This document shows, one piece after another, positions 42,185-51,144 of a stretch of 64,000 nt of DNA. The number at the start of each line of letters is the position of its first letter. Position 1 is the stretch's first letter. Origin of the DNA: Paracoccaceae bacterium (GTDB lineage: Bacteria > Pseudomonadota > Alphaproteobacteria > Rhodobacterales > Rhodobacteraceae); NCBI GenBank assembly GCA_002402045.2, contig NVUX02000026.1, positions 1-64,000 on the forward strand, in the 5' to 3' direction. Under the pieces are notes generated by a model. The model was not told where the DNA came from. It ran no database searches and saw nothing but the letters and a program-made list of their open reading frames with translations. A program made the position numbers and the translations under genes.

Positions 42185-43476
42185 GGCACGGGAAGCCCGC
42201 TTGGCACATTTTCGGGCACGCCTAGGCGGCCCTTCATTGCTGACACGTCCGTTAAGGCCTGAAGAAATGCCAGCAAATCGCTAATTTCTGGTTGGCTCAG
42301 CGCAACGGGGGCCAGTGAATTTGCCGCGCTGATCTCTGCCAACTCAGCCGGATCTGCCATAGCTATAAAATCAGTGTCATTTGGCAGCAGCGGAAAAACG
42401 GCTTGTGCCGGATCATACGCCGCCAGCGCCGCTATTGGGTCGAGATGATGGCGCACAACCGATTCGAGCGTGTTATACGCACCGCTATGGCCATAGGGTG
42501 CGGTCAACGCCACATTGCGCAACGAAGGTGTCCGAAAGGCGTAAGCGTCTTCCGGGTTGCCAGTAACCCGCATTCGGCCGGTATCCCGATTGTAGGATTC
42601 AAATGAAGCCGCCTTGCCCGGCCCAATTTGCGGCATGGCAATGGCGTGAAACTGGTGGTCGGTCTGGAATTGGCCGGAGTGGCAGGCAACACAGCCCGCT
42701 TTTCCGTAAAACAAATCCATACCCGCCGTGGAATCCGGCGGCATCGCTGTGCCCTCCCGAAGAAAGCTGTCAAACGGGCTATTATCCGCGCGCCATTCAA
42801 AGGCAATGAAGGCGGCAATGGCATTGGCGATATCGGTAAAGTGGATAGCCCGCCCCGCGATTACAGCGTCAAAACCCTGCCGATAGGCCGGAATGCCCGC
42901 AACCCGCGCGGAAATCAGGCTCCATGCCCCGCCCTCACCGGTGAGAACCCCGAGCCGCACGGCATTGGAAATGTCATTTTCTGAAAAATGCCCGGCCATT
43001 TCATCGCGTGAAAGCACCGGAAACATGGCTTGCGCTGACAGCACCGAGGCAAAGCCCGCTTCCATATCGGCCCCAAGTGGGGTGCGAATACCGGAGGCGC
43101 GGCTGGGGTCGGCCTCAAGCCGTCCATCATGGAAAAGCGTGGTGAATTCCGTAGCGCCAAGGTTAAACAAAGCCGGAGAATTGCGCGGAATGCGCTTTTC
43201 CGGCAGGTTTTCAGGGTCGGGTGCGCGCGCAGGGCCGAGGCCTGTGGCGCCATCGCCCAAACCAAGCGAAACCCCATCTGAAGTGCCAAAGCGCGGATGA
43301 TGGCAGGTGGCGCAGGCGACAGTGCGATTGCCGCTTATAATCGGATCATAAAACAACAGCTGCCCAAGCGAAATTTCTGCCATGTTGGCCTCGGGGAACG
43401 CCGCATTTGCATGCGGTAGCGGGCCCGCCTGCACACAGGTGCCGCAAAATATAAGGGCAATTGCGAGGCTCTTCAT
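42178..43476 (-). CDS. di-haem cytochrome c peroxidase / MauG-family protein
   Basis: A 432-residue periplasmic protein with a signal peptide (MKSLAIALIFCGTCVQAG) and two haem c motifs, CATCH (residues 55-59) and CVACH (262-266). The family segments RNSPALFNLG, FHDGRLE, FRTPSLRNVALTAPYGHSGAY are clear. Members reduce peroxide or, like MauG, oxidise side chains of a partner protein. It overlaps galM by 4 bases (ATGA), so it is translated with the xylose genes, and it converges on the CRTAC1 gene with a 7-base overlap. Confidence 0.85.
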   Translation of the reverse strand: MKSLAIALIFCGTCVQAGPLPHANAAFPEANMAEISLGQLLFYDPIISGNRTVACATCHHPRFGTSDGVSLGLGDGATGLGPARAPDPENLPEKRIPRNSPALFNLGATEFTTLFHDGRLEADPSRASGIRTPLGADMEAGFASVLSAQAMFPVLSRDEMAGHFSENDISNAVRLGVLTGEGGAWSLISARVAGIPAYRQGFDAVIAGRAIHFTDIANAIAAFIAFEWRADNSPFDSFLREGTAMPPDSTAGMDLFYGKAGCVACHSGQFQTDHQFHAIAMPQIGPGKAASFESYNRDTGRMRVTGNPEDAYAFRTPSLRNVALTAPYGHSGAYNTLESVVRHHLDPIAALAAYDPAQAVFPLLPNDTDFIAMADPAELAEISAANSLAPVALSQPEISDLLAFLQALTDVSAMKGRLGVPENVPSGLPVPQ

Positions 43477-44468
43477 ACCGACATATCTTTAATTTCAACC
43501 ACCAGCTTTTGCTGGTAAGGCTGCTCTGGTGTGCAGATTATAGACGGAAATTGCGGGTTGTTCACGCTATCCGGAAAGTGCTGTAGCTCAAGGCACAAGC
43601 CGGCAAAAGGGCCGTGGTGCTGGCCAGTTAACGCGGGCGCCGTTTGGGTAAGCCCTTGGCTGGTGTAAAGCTGTAGGCAGGGTTGGTCTGTCCATAGTTT
43701 TAGCTGCAGCCCGTTTGGCGCGATAACCTGCGCTGCGGGGCCATCGTTACCCTGCAATACAAGGTTGATATCAAAGCCCTCACCTGCTGGGTCCGCGTCT
43801 GATATTTTGGATAACGTCCTGAAATCAAGCGCTTCTCCTTCAATTGAGGCAATATCGCCGGTGGGCAGCATGGCGCTATCAACCGGGGTGAAACTATTTG
43901 CAGGGATTTGCAATTTATGGCTTCGGATATCGCCACTTCCCATCAAATTATAATAAGAATGCTGCGCCAAATTTATCGGCGTTGGCTGGTTTGGCAGCGC
44001 GTGCATTTCATAGGTCAGCCGGTGGCCCTCAAGGCGGATGGTAACGCTGAATTTCACGGCACCGGGAAACCCCTGCGCGCCATCGGCCGAGTGATGCGTA
44101 AGGCGAACGGCGTTTTGGCCGTCTGGGTCCATTGTCCAGAGCTGGCGACCAATGCCAAAGGGGCCGCCATGCAACTGGTTTGGCCCCTCGTTGGCCTGAA
44201 GCCGAATTTCCTGCCCGTTTTGCCGGTAGCGCGCCCCACCGATACGGTTGGCAACTCTGCCAACGATGGCCCCCATAAAGGCCTCCCCGTTTTCAAGATG
44301 GTCGCGCGGGTTGGCAAAGCTTTGCAGCACCGGAACATGGGTATTGCCGAGCGGCACGCGCCAATCATGGGTTATGCAGCCAAGCGATAGAATAGTGACC
44401 GACACATCTCCGGATTCCAACACGCAGTGCTGGATATCATCCGGGGATATGTTGGTGGTATCTTTCAC
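43473..44468 (-). CDS. galM: aldose 1-epimerase (mutarotase)
   Basis: A 331-residue GalM-type enzyme. The general acid histidine is in INLAQHSYYNL and the catalytic glutamate in LELQHFPDS; the segments VGRVANRIGGARY and NQLHGGPFG are classical. There is no signal peptide. It starts 2 bases after xylA and speeds the interconversion of xylose anomers, supplying the alpha form that xylose isomerase uses. Confidence 0.9.
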   Translation of the reverse strand: MKDTTNISPDDIQHCVLESGDVSVTILSLGCITHDWRVPLGNTHVPVLQSFANPRDHLENGEAFMGAIVGRVANRIGGARYRQNGQEIRLQANEGPNQLHGGPFGIGRQLWTMDPDGQNAVRLTHHSADGAQGFPGAVKFSVTIRLEGHRLTYEMHALPNQPTPINLAQHSYYNLMGSGDIRSHKLQIPANSFTPVDSAMLPTGDIASIEGEALDFRTLSKISDADPAGEGFDINLVLQGNDGPAAQVIAPNGLQLKLWTDQPCLQLYTSQGLTQTAPALTGQHHGPFAGLCLELQHFPDSVNNPQFPSIICTPEQPYQQKLVVEIKDMSV

Positions 44469-44470
44469 GT

Positions 44471-45775
44471 TTAGACAAACCTGTTAACATAGTTTTCCAG
44501 AATTTCCTGCCGGCCAGAGCGGGGGTCAGGTGCGATTTCTTCAGCCAAAACACGCTTGGTGATGCTCTCAAAATCACTGCCCAGCATGGCTTTTGCTTCA
44601 GGGGTTTGCCAACCTTCATAGCGGCTAGAGAGCGCCTCTTCCAGCCCACCGTCTTCCAGCATGGCCGCCGCTGCTTTTAGCCCGCGTGCGCAAATATCCA
44701 TTCCGCCAACATGCGCGGCCACCAGATCTTCCGCGTCCAAAGACTGCCGCCGGACTTTGGCATCAAAATTGGTGCCGCCCGTTTTAAGGCCTCCGGCTTT
44801 CAGAATGTGGTAATAGGCAACCGCAACTTCGGGCGTATTATTCGGAAACTGGTCGGTATCCCAGCCGGATTGATAATCATTCCGGTTCATATCAATGGAC
44901 CCAAGCACTCCGAGACTGGCCGCCGTGGCAATCTCGTGTTCAAAGGAATGCCCGGCCAAAATGGCGTGGCCCTGCTCGATATTCAGCTGGACCTCTTTTT
45001 CCAGCCCGTATTTTTGCAAAAACCCAAAACAGGTTGCCACATCATAGTCATACTGATGCTTTGAAGGCTCCTGCGGCTTGGGCTCCACCAAAATAGCGCC
45101 TTTGAAGCCGATCTTGTGTTTGTATTCCACCACCATATTCAAAAAGCGGCCCATATGGTCCAGTTCGCTGGTTAGGTCGGTGTTGAGCAGGGTTTCATAG
45201 CCTTCGCGCCCGCCCCAAAGCACATAGTTTTCACCGCCAAGCTTGTGGGTCGCATCCATGCAGCTTTTAACCGTGGCCGCCGCAAAAGCAAACACATCCG
45301 GGTCTGGGTTGGTCGAGGCCCCTGACATCCACCGCCGATGGGTAAACATGTTGGCGGTGCCCCATAAAAGCTTTGGCCCGCCCGCTGCCATTTTCTCAGC
45401 AAAATAGTCGGTTATTTCGTTTAGGGTATCGCGATTTTCGGCAAAGCTGCCAGCTTCAGGCCGCACGTCCAGATCGTGAAAGCAAAAATAGGGCGCGCCG
45501 AGAATATCAAACATATCAAAGGCAATATCAGCTTTCAGTTTAGCGCGCTCCATGTTGTCTTGCGGATACCATGGCCGCTCAAAAGTCTGCCCGCCAAACG
45601 GGTCGCCCCCCTCCCACGCAAAACTGTGCCAATAGGCAACGGCAAAGCGCAGATGCTCCTCCATACGCTTGCCGAGAACAACCTCATCGGGGTTGTAATG
45701 CCGGAAAGCTAGCGGATTACGGCTGTCCTCGCCCTCATATTTAATTTTGGGGATGCCTTCGAAAAACTGTTTCAT
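44471..45775 (-). CDS. xylA: D-xylose isomerase
   Basis: A 434-residue class II xylose isomerase that converts D-xylose to D-xylulose using two divalent metal ions. The catalytic histidine/aspartate pair is in [10 protein letters not shown], the metal-binding segments are [16 protein letters not shown] and GSIDMNRND, and [18 protein letters not shown] carries the conserved glutamate and histidine. The start overlaps the xylB stop (ATGA). It is the second gene of xylB-xylA-galM-mauG. Confidence 0.94.
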   Translation of the reverse strand: MKQFFEGIPKIKYEGEDSRNPLAFRHYNPDEVVLGKRMEEHLRFAVAYWHSFAWEGGDPFGGQTFERPWYPQDNMERAKLKADIAFDMFDILGAPYFCFHDLDVRPEAGSFAENRDTLNEITDYFAEKMAAGGPKLLWGTANMFTHRRWMSGASTNPDPDVFAFAAATVKSCMDATHKLGGENYVLWGGREGYETLLNTDLTSELDHMGRFLNMVVEYKHKIGFKGAILVEPKPQEPSKHQYDYDVATCFGFLQKYGLEKEVQLNIEQGHAILAGHSFEHEIATAASLGVLGSIDMNRNDYQSGWDTDQFPNNTPEVAVAYYHILKAGGLKTGGTNFDAKVRRQSLDAEDLVAAHVGGMDICARGLKAAAAMLEDGGLEEALSSRYEGWQTPEAKAMLGSDFESITKRVLAEEIAPDPRSGRQEILENYVNRFV

Positions 45776-47223
45776 TTTAATGCCTTTATAGCTGGGTATA
45801 TTTTTCGCCAGGATTGATAAGCCGTTTCATAGGCTGCTACCAATTCTGTTCGTGGAAAGATTGTTTCTGCAATGGCAGGTTTGGTCATAACCTGCGCGAT
45901 GGTGGCGTCGCTAGCCCCTACAATGGCCAGCCGCGCCGCGCCAAGGGCGGCGCCAAATTCGCCCTTTTCAGGAATATCTATCGGGATATTCAAAGTGGTC
46001 GCCAGCAGCTCAACCCAATAACGGGCGTTGGCACCACCACCGATCGCCACCAGCCGCTTCAGGTCCGCTCCGGCTGATTTTAGCGCTTCAAAATTGTCCC
46101 GCAGGGCAAAACCCACGCCTTCAAGCACGGCGCGTGTTAGGTCTGGGTGTTTGGCACTGATATCAATGTTCAAAAATGCGCCGCGAATGCGGCTGTCATT
46201 GTGCGGGGTGCGCTCACCGGAAAGATAGGGCATAAACTGCATCTCGCCGGGGGGCGAGATGGTATTCCCCAAGGCCGAGGTCAGTGCTTCGGCGGTCTCC
46301 CCCAGGTTTTCAGCCAGCCAGTTCAGGCTGTCAGTTGCGGCCAGCGTCACGCCCATTTGGTACCAGCGCCCCGGTATCGCGTGGCAAAAGGTGTGCACGG
46401 CGGTTTCTGGCTGCGGCGTATAGGATTCTTTGGCCGTCAACAGCACACCCGACGTGCCCAGCGATACAAAGGCATCCCCTTCATTGAGAATCCCCATGCC
46501 GCAAGCCGCGGCAGCGTTATCTCCGGCTCCGGCGACCACAACCGTATTTTCAGAGACACCCCATTCGGCTGCCAGATCGGCGCGTAAGGTGGCCCCCGCC
46601 TCGCATCCCTCAAAGAGCTCTGGCATCTGGTTTTTATGCATGCCTGACGCATCCAGCAAAAATTCAGACCATGTGCGCGCACCAACATCCAGCCACGAGG
46701 TGCCGGCACTGTCTGACATGTCTGAAAAATATTTGCCGGTCAGCCAGAAATTCAAATAATCTTTCGGCAGCAATACTTTTGATACTTTCGCAAATATCTC
46801 GGGCTCGTTTTTAGCGACCCAAAGCAGCTTTGGCGCGGTAAACCCCGGAAAAACGATATTGCCCGATAAGGCTCTTACGCCTTCAACCGCATCCAGCGTT
46901 GCCGACTCGCTATGGCTACGGGTGTCATTCCATAAAATTGAGGGCCGCAATACAGCGCCATCGCTATCCAGTAGCGTTGCGCCGTGCATCTGCCCGGCGA
47001 TTCCAATGCCCCGTAGGGCAGAAAGCGCTGCCTCGTTGGTTTTTTTAAGGCTGGCAATGGCAGTGCGACAGGCGGCCACCCAGTTTGCCGGGTCTTGCTC
47101 GCTCCATCCGGCCTTGAGGTGGGAAACCTCATAACCCGCCATAGCAGAGGCTACAATTTCGCCATCTTGCCGCACAAGCAAAGCCCGCAGCCCCGAGGTG
47201 CCAAGGTCTAACCCTAGAAACAT
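45772..47223 (-). CDS. xylB: xylulokinase
   Basis: A 483-residue FGGY-family kinase that phosphorylates D-xylulose. The N-terminal phosphate motif is [14 protein letters not shown], the middle contains [13 protein letters not shown] and SLGTSGV, and the C-terminal FGGY region has [11 protein letters not shown]. The ATG at 47223 has a GGAG ribosome site and gives the E. coli XylB length (484). An ATG at 47277 lies inside the XylR operator, upstream of any likely transcript start, so it is rejected. Confidence 0.93.
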   Translation of the reverse strand: MFLGLDLGTSGLRALLVRQDGEIVASAMAGYEVSHLKAGWSEQDPANWVAACRTAIASLKKTNEAALSALRGIGIAGQMHGATLLDSDGAVLRPSILWNDTRSHSESATLDAVEGVRALSGNIVFPGFTAPKLLWVAKNEPEIFAKVSKVLLPKDYLNFWLTGKYFSDMSDSAGTSWLDVGARTWSEFLLDASGMHKNQMPELFEGCEAGATLRADLAAEWGVSENTVVVAGAGDNAAAACGMGILNEGDAFVSLGTSGVLLTAKESYTPQPETAVHTFCHAIPGRWYQMGVTLAATDSLNWLAENLGETAEALTSALGNTISPPGEMQFMPYLSGERTPHNDSRIRGAFLNIDISAKHPDLTRAVLEGVGFALRDNFEALKSAGADLKRLVAIGGGANARYWVELLATTLNIPIDIPEKGEFGAALGAARLAIVGASDATIAQVMTKPAIAETIFPRTELVAAYETAYQSWRKIYPAIKALK

Positions 47224-47253
47224 ATTTCTCTCCATATTCATTTTCAAATCATT

Positions 47254-47290
47254 GCACTCTTTTAATTTAGTAGTCAAATTAAAAGAGTGC
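47254..47290. promoter_or_regulatory. XylR operator upstream of xylB
   Basis: GCACTCTTTTAATTT and its exact complement AAATTAAAAGAGTGC form a perfect 15-bp inverted repeat with a 7-base spacer. On the minus strand the centre contains TTGACT, a likely -35 box, with AATGAT 18 bases on. The core equals the xylF site. It lies in the 314-base gap between xylB and uxuA, which otherwise holds only a possible uronate-regulator site at 47451. Confidence 0.8.
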
Positions 47291-47450
47291 GAGCCAACAG
47301 CTTTGTTGCGTCCTATTTACGAAGCGAAAGGAATATTGAGTAATTCTAGCCGGTTAATCTGGCGGGGCTGCGCATTTTTTCCAACCCTCTCTGCCTGTAA
47401 TTTGTTTGATTGTGCACAAGGGGCAAAATCACGACCGTTAAAGGAAAGTG

Positions 47451-47465
47451 TAACTACCATACTAG
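47451..47465. promoter_or_regulatory. possible GntR/UxuR site upstream of uxuA
   Basis: TAACTACCATACTAG matches TAACTAGTATGCTAG from the uxaC-gntR control region (14115-14129) at 12 of 15 positions. It lies 73 bases before the uxuA start. If real, it would bring this distant uxuA under the same regulator. Confidence 0.4.
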
Positions 47466-47537
47466 ACTACCACTTTGAGATTTGCTATAGTTTGAAGCGT
47501 TGGTGGTTAGCGAATTCATGCTGGAGTGATGAATTAG

Positions 47538-48740
47538 ATGTTACAGACTTGGCGCTGGTTTGGTGAAAATGATTCTGTCTCGATAAATGATCTTTATCAG
47601 GTCGGGGTAGAATCTGTGGTGACCGCTTTGCACCACATCCCAACGGGAGACGTGTGGCAGGCGGCAGAAATATCCAAACGGGTCGATCTGATAACGGCAG
47701 CGGCGACAGGTAATCGGAGACCTTTGCCTTGGGGTGTCGTGGAAAGCCTGCCGGTTTCGGAAGATATCAAAAAGCAATCAGGTGATTGGCGGCTGCATAT
47801 CGCAAACTATAAGGAAAGCCTGAGGAATATTGCGGCCGCCGGTATCAAGGTGGTTTGTTACAATTTTATGCCGGTGCTGGACTGGACAAGAACCGACCTG
47901 GCCTTTCGCTTGCCCAGCGGCGCGACCTGTATGCGATTTGGCCTGACAGATTTTGCCATTTTTGACATTTGTATCCTGAACCGCAAAGGCGCAGAGGAAG
48001 ATTACCCTCAGGCCACCGTTGAGGCGGCTAAACATCGCTTCCAACAAATCAGTGAAACCGCCAAACAAAACCTTGTTCGCAATATTGTATTTGGCCTGCC
48101 CGGCGCTGCCGAGCATTTCTCTCTTGAGGACATAAAGCTTCATTTGGCTGAATATGCCGGCATTGGTGCGGCGCAACTGCGGGCCAATTTGGTTGATTTT
48201 CTCGAAATGGTGGCGCCGGTTGCGCAGGATTTGGGCATGCGATTATGTTGCCACCCTGACGACCCCCCGGTGCCGCTGATGGGGTTGCCCCGCATCATGT
48301 CAACAGAGGCGGATTATCGCCACATTCTGGACGCGGTGGACCTGCCGGCCAATGGGATTACCCTTTGCTCTGGCTCGCTGGGCGCACGCCCCGATAATGA
48401 TCTGCCCGGCATGATGGAACGGTTGGGTGATCGGGTCCATTTTTTGCATCTTCGCAATGTTCAGCGGGAATCAAATAACATTTTTGGATCTTTCCATGAG
48501 GCTGAACATCTGGCGGGTGATACCGATATGATAGCGCTGGTTAAAGCCGTGCTAAAAGAAGAGGCTCGCCGGACAAAAAACGGCCGAGCAGATTTTTCCA
48601 TTCCGTTCAGGCCTGACCATGGCCAGAATATTCTGGATGATCACACCAAAAACACCCAACCCGGCTATCCGGCAATTGGCCGCCTGAAAGGCCTTGCAGA
48701 ACTCCGGGGCGCAATGTTTGCGCTGAGCCACATCGACTAA
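47538..48740 (+). CDS. uxuA: D-mannonate dehydratase
   Basis: A 400-residue TIM-barrel enzyme that converts D-mannonate to 2-keto-3-deoxygluconate. The N terminus LQTWRWFGENDSVS and segments VTALHHIPTGDVW, CYNFMPVLDWTRTDLAF, CCHPDDPP (metal site), HLRNVQRE and FRPDHGQNILDD match UxuA throughout. It sits beside the xylose genes, 33 kb from uxaC and uxuB, but completes the glucuronate route UxaC-UxuB-UxuA-KdgK. It diverges from xylB and converges with mdeB. Confidence 0.93.
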   Translation: MLQTWRWFGENDSVSINDLYQVGVESVVTALHHIPTGDVWQAAEISKRVDLITAAATGNRRPLPWGVVESLPVSEDIKKQSGDWRLHIANYKESLRNIAAAGIKVVCYNFMPVLDWTRTDLAFRLPSGATCMRFGLTDFAIFDICILNRKGAEEDYPQATVEAAKHRFQQISETAKQNLVRNIVFGLPGAAEHFSLEDIKLHLAEYAGIGAAQLRANLVDFLEMVAPVAQDLGMRLCCHPDDPPVPLMGLPRIMSTEADYRHILDAVDLPANGITLCSGSLGARPDNDLPGMMERLGDRVHFLHLRNVQRESNNIFGSFHEAEHLAGDTDMIALVKAVLKEEARRTKNGRADFSIPFRPDHGQNILDDHTKNTQPGYPAIGRLKGLAELRGAMFALSHID

Positions 48741-48768
48741 CTGGGCCGATCTCGCTTCAAGAGCCCAG
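48741..48768. terminator. hairpin between convergent uxuA and mdeB
   Basis: CTGGGC pairs with GCCCAG, with an inner TCT/AGA pairing, so the structure occupies exactly the 28 bases between the two stop codons. There is no strong T-run. Probably a bidirectional transcription end. Confidence 0.42.
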
Positions 48769-51135
48769 CTACACCGGCCGCCCCGCCGATAGCTCGCTCG
48801 CCGTTGCGACAATAGAGTCGCTGTTAATGCCGTAATGCCGATATAGGTCCTGCACCGTGCCGGTTTGGCCAAAGTGCTCTACCCCGAGCGAAACTGTGCG
48901 ATGCCCCGCAACCCCGCCAAGCCATGAAAGCGTGGCCGGATGGCCATCAATGACGGTGATCAGCAGGCAATGGCGCGGGAGCTTGCCAAGCATCCTTTCG
49001 ATATGGCTGCTGGCGGTGGCGTGGCCCCGCTTGCGCATGCGGGTTGCGGCGTGCCAGCCCGCATTTAGCCTATCTGCCGACGTGATAGCCAGCACACCGA
49101 TATCGCGCCGCCCCGCGCCAATATGCCCTGCGGCTTTAATCGCCTCGGGGGCAACAACCCCCTGATAGGCAATTACAATTTCGCAATTCGGCCCGGGGTC
49201 GCGCATCCAGTAAGCGCCATCAATGACGCTCTGGCGAAAACCCGCATTGTCACGGCTGTGCGGTTGTTCAAGCGGCAGGGTAGATAGGCGCAAATATACC
49301 GCACCACCGGTTTCGTCGCGCAGCCATGTGCGCTCATTCGGGTCGCCCTCACCACTGCGCTGCATATAGTCAAACGACCAATCCATAATAATGCCAAGCT
49401 CATCAAGATATGCCGGCTCAAACGCCGCCAATCCGTCTTGGGCCATGCCGATCAGCGGGGTGCCGACAGACTGGTGCGCGCCGCCTTCAGGGGCGAGGGT
49501 TACGCCCGAGGGGGAACCAATAATCATGAAGCGTGCATCCATGTAGCAGGCATAATTTAGCGCATCGCCGCCGCGCACCACAAACGGGTCATACACCGTG
49601 CCGATGGGCAGCAGACGCTCCCCAAATAGCGAATGTGACAGACCCGCCGCGCCGAGCAGCAAAAACAGGTTCATCTCGGCAATGCCCAGCTCAATATGCT
49701 GACCCTCGGGCGAGAAGTGCCATTTTTGGGTCGAGGGGATTTTTTGGTCGCGGAAGGTATCAGGCAAATGCGCACGGGCAAAAAGCCCCTTGCGGTTAAC
49801 CCAGCCCCCAAGGTTGGTTGAAACCGTTACATCGGGCGAGGTTGTAATAATCCGGTCGCTAACCGGGTCGCCGGTGCGCGCGATATGATCCAGAATTTTG
49901 CCGAAGCCAGCTTGGGTGGATTCCACCTTGTCTGCCAACAAAACCGGCCCGTTTGTGGCGATAACCGGCGCGCTGAACCGGCGGGTGCCGTCAGCAAAAA
50001 ATGGCACGTTATCGAGCCAGCCTTGCAGGGCTTCAGGGTCTTTGATCGTCGCAAGCTTCGCCCATTCCTGCCCCGTGGGCACCGCCATATCTGCCTGAAA
50101 CTCTGCCATTTGTGTTGGCGTCATCAGGCCCGCGTGGTTATCTTTGTGGCCAGCCAGCGGGGTGCGCCACCCCTTGATGGTGTAGGCCACAAACACGGTG
50201 GGGCGATCATGGGTAACTGCGTCAAACGTTTTTGCCAGCGTCTCAACACAGTGGCCGCCAAGGTTATTCATCAGCGCCGAAAGTTCAGCGTCGGAGCGCC
50301 GTTCGAGCAAACCTGCCACGCCGTCTTTATTGCCAATATCGGCCGTTAGCCGCGCGCGCCACGCGGCCCCGCCCTGATAGGTCAGGGCCGAATACATCTG
50401 GTTGGGGCAGGTGTCGATCCAGCCACGCAGGGCATCGCCGCCCACCTCGGCAAAGGCAGCCTGCTGCAAAACCCCGTATTTAATCCGCACAACCTCCCAG
50501 CCAAAAGCGCTAAAAATCGCTTCTATACGGTCAGAAAGTCCTTCGCGCACCACGCCATCAAGGCTCTGGCGATTATAGTCGATAATCCACCATGTGTTGC
50601 GCAGATTGTGCTTCCAGCCCTCTTGCAGGCATTCATAAATATTGCCTTCGTCCAGCTCTGCATCGCCAGCAAGTGCCACCATCCGCCCCAACGGCTTCTC
50701 CGCTGTCCAGGGTTTGGCGGCCAAATAATCCTGCGTGATCGAGGCAAAGGCCGTGACCGCCACGCCAAGCCCGACCGAGCCGGTAGAGAAATCTACATCG
50801 TCGATATCCTTGGTGCGGCTGGGGTAGGACTGCGCCCCGCCGTAAGCCCTGAAATTCTCTAGTTTTTCAAGGGTTTGGTTGCCCATAATATATTGGGCGG
50901 CATGAAACACCGGCGCCGCGTGGGGCTTAACCGCCACCCGGTCTTCCGGGCGCAAAACATGGAAATAAAGCGTCGCCAAGATTGATGCACAGGACGCACA
51001 GGATGCCTGATGCCCGCCAACCTTAACCGAAGCCTCGTCTTTGGGGCGCAGGTGGTTAGCGTTATGGATTGTCCAGCTGGACAACCACAAAAGACGGTCT
51101 TGTATTTGTTTGAGGCGGGCAATATCGGCGGGCAT
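48769..51135 (-). CDS. mdeB: MdeB-like alpha-ketoacid dehydrogenase E1 (transketolase-type)
   Basis: A 788-residue thiamine-diphosphate enzyme of the homodimeric pyruvate dehydrogenase E1 (AceE) type, about 100 residues shorter than AceE. The cofactor motif is LAGDAELDEGN...DYNRQSLDG (about residues 155-190), and GIAEMNLFLLLGAAGLS in the middle belongs to the pyrimidine domain. It follows methionine gamma-lyase by 9 bases with a shared type of ribosome site (AGGAGCCGCC). In Pseudomonas putida the mdeRAB cluster has the same three members; MdeB there is thought to act on 2-oxobutyrate, the product of the lyase. Enzyme activity here is inferred from that context. Confidence 0.82.
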   Translation of the reverse strand: MPADIARLKQIQDRLLWLSSWTIHNANHLRPKDEASVKVGGHQASCASCASILATLYFHVLRPEDRVAVKPHAAPVFHAAQYIMGNQTLEKLENFRAYGGAQSYPSRTKDIDDVDFSTGSVGLGVAVTAFASITQDYLAAKPWTAEKPLGRMVALAGDAELDEGNIYECLQEGWKHNLRNTWWIIDYNRQSLDGVVREGLSDRIEAIFSAFGWEVVRIKYGVLQQAAFAEVGGDALRGWIDTCPNQMYSALTYQGGAAWRARLTADIGNKDGVAGLLERRSDAELSALMNNLGGHCVETLAKTFDAVTHDRPTVFVAYTIKGWRTPLAGHKDNHAGLMTPTQMAEFQADMAVPTGQEWAKLATIKDPEALQGWLDNVPFFADGTRRFSAPVIATNGPVLLADKVESTQAGFGKILDHIARTGDPVSDRIITTSPDVTVSTNLGGWVNRKGLFARAHLPDTFRDQKIPSTQKWHFSPEGQHIELGIAEMNLFLLLGAAGLSHSLFGERLLPIGTVYDPFVVRGGDALNYACYMDARFMIIGSPSGVTLAPEGGAHQSVGTPLIGMAQDGLAAFEPAYLDELGIIMDWSFDYMQRSGEGDPNERTWLRDETGGAVYLRLSTLPLEQPHSRDNAGFRQSVIDGAYWMRDPGPNCEIVIAYQGVVAPEAIKAAGHIGAGRRDIGVLAITSADRLNAGWHAATRMRKRGHATASSHIERMLGKLPRHCLLITVIDGHPATLSWLGGVAGHRTVSLGVEHFGQTGTVQDLYRHYGINSDSIVATASELSAGRPV

Positions 51136-51144
51136 GGCGGCTCC

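Noticed and set aside
48769-51135. Calling mdeB a plain transketolase or pyruvate dehydrogenase E1
   Set aside because: It is shorter than AceE, has no E2 or E3 gene near it, and is coupled to methionine gamma-lyase as in the mde cluster.
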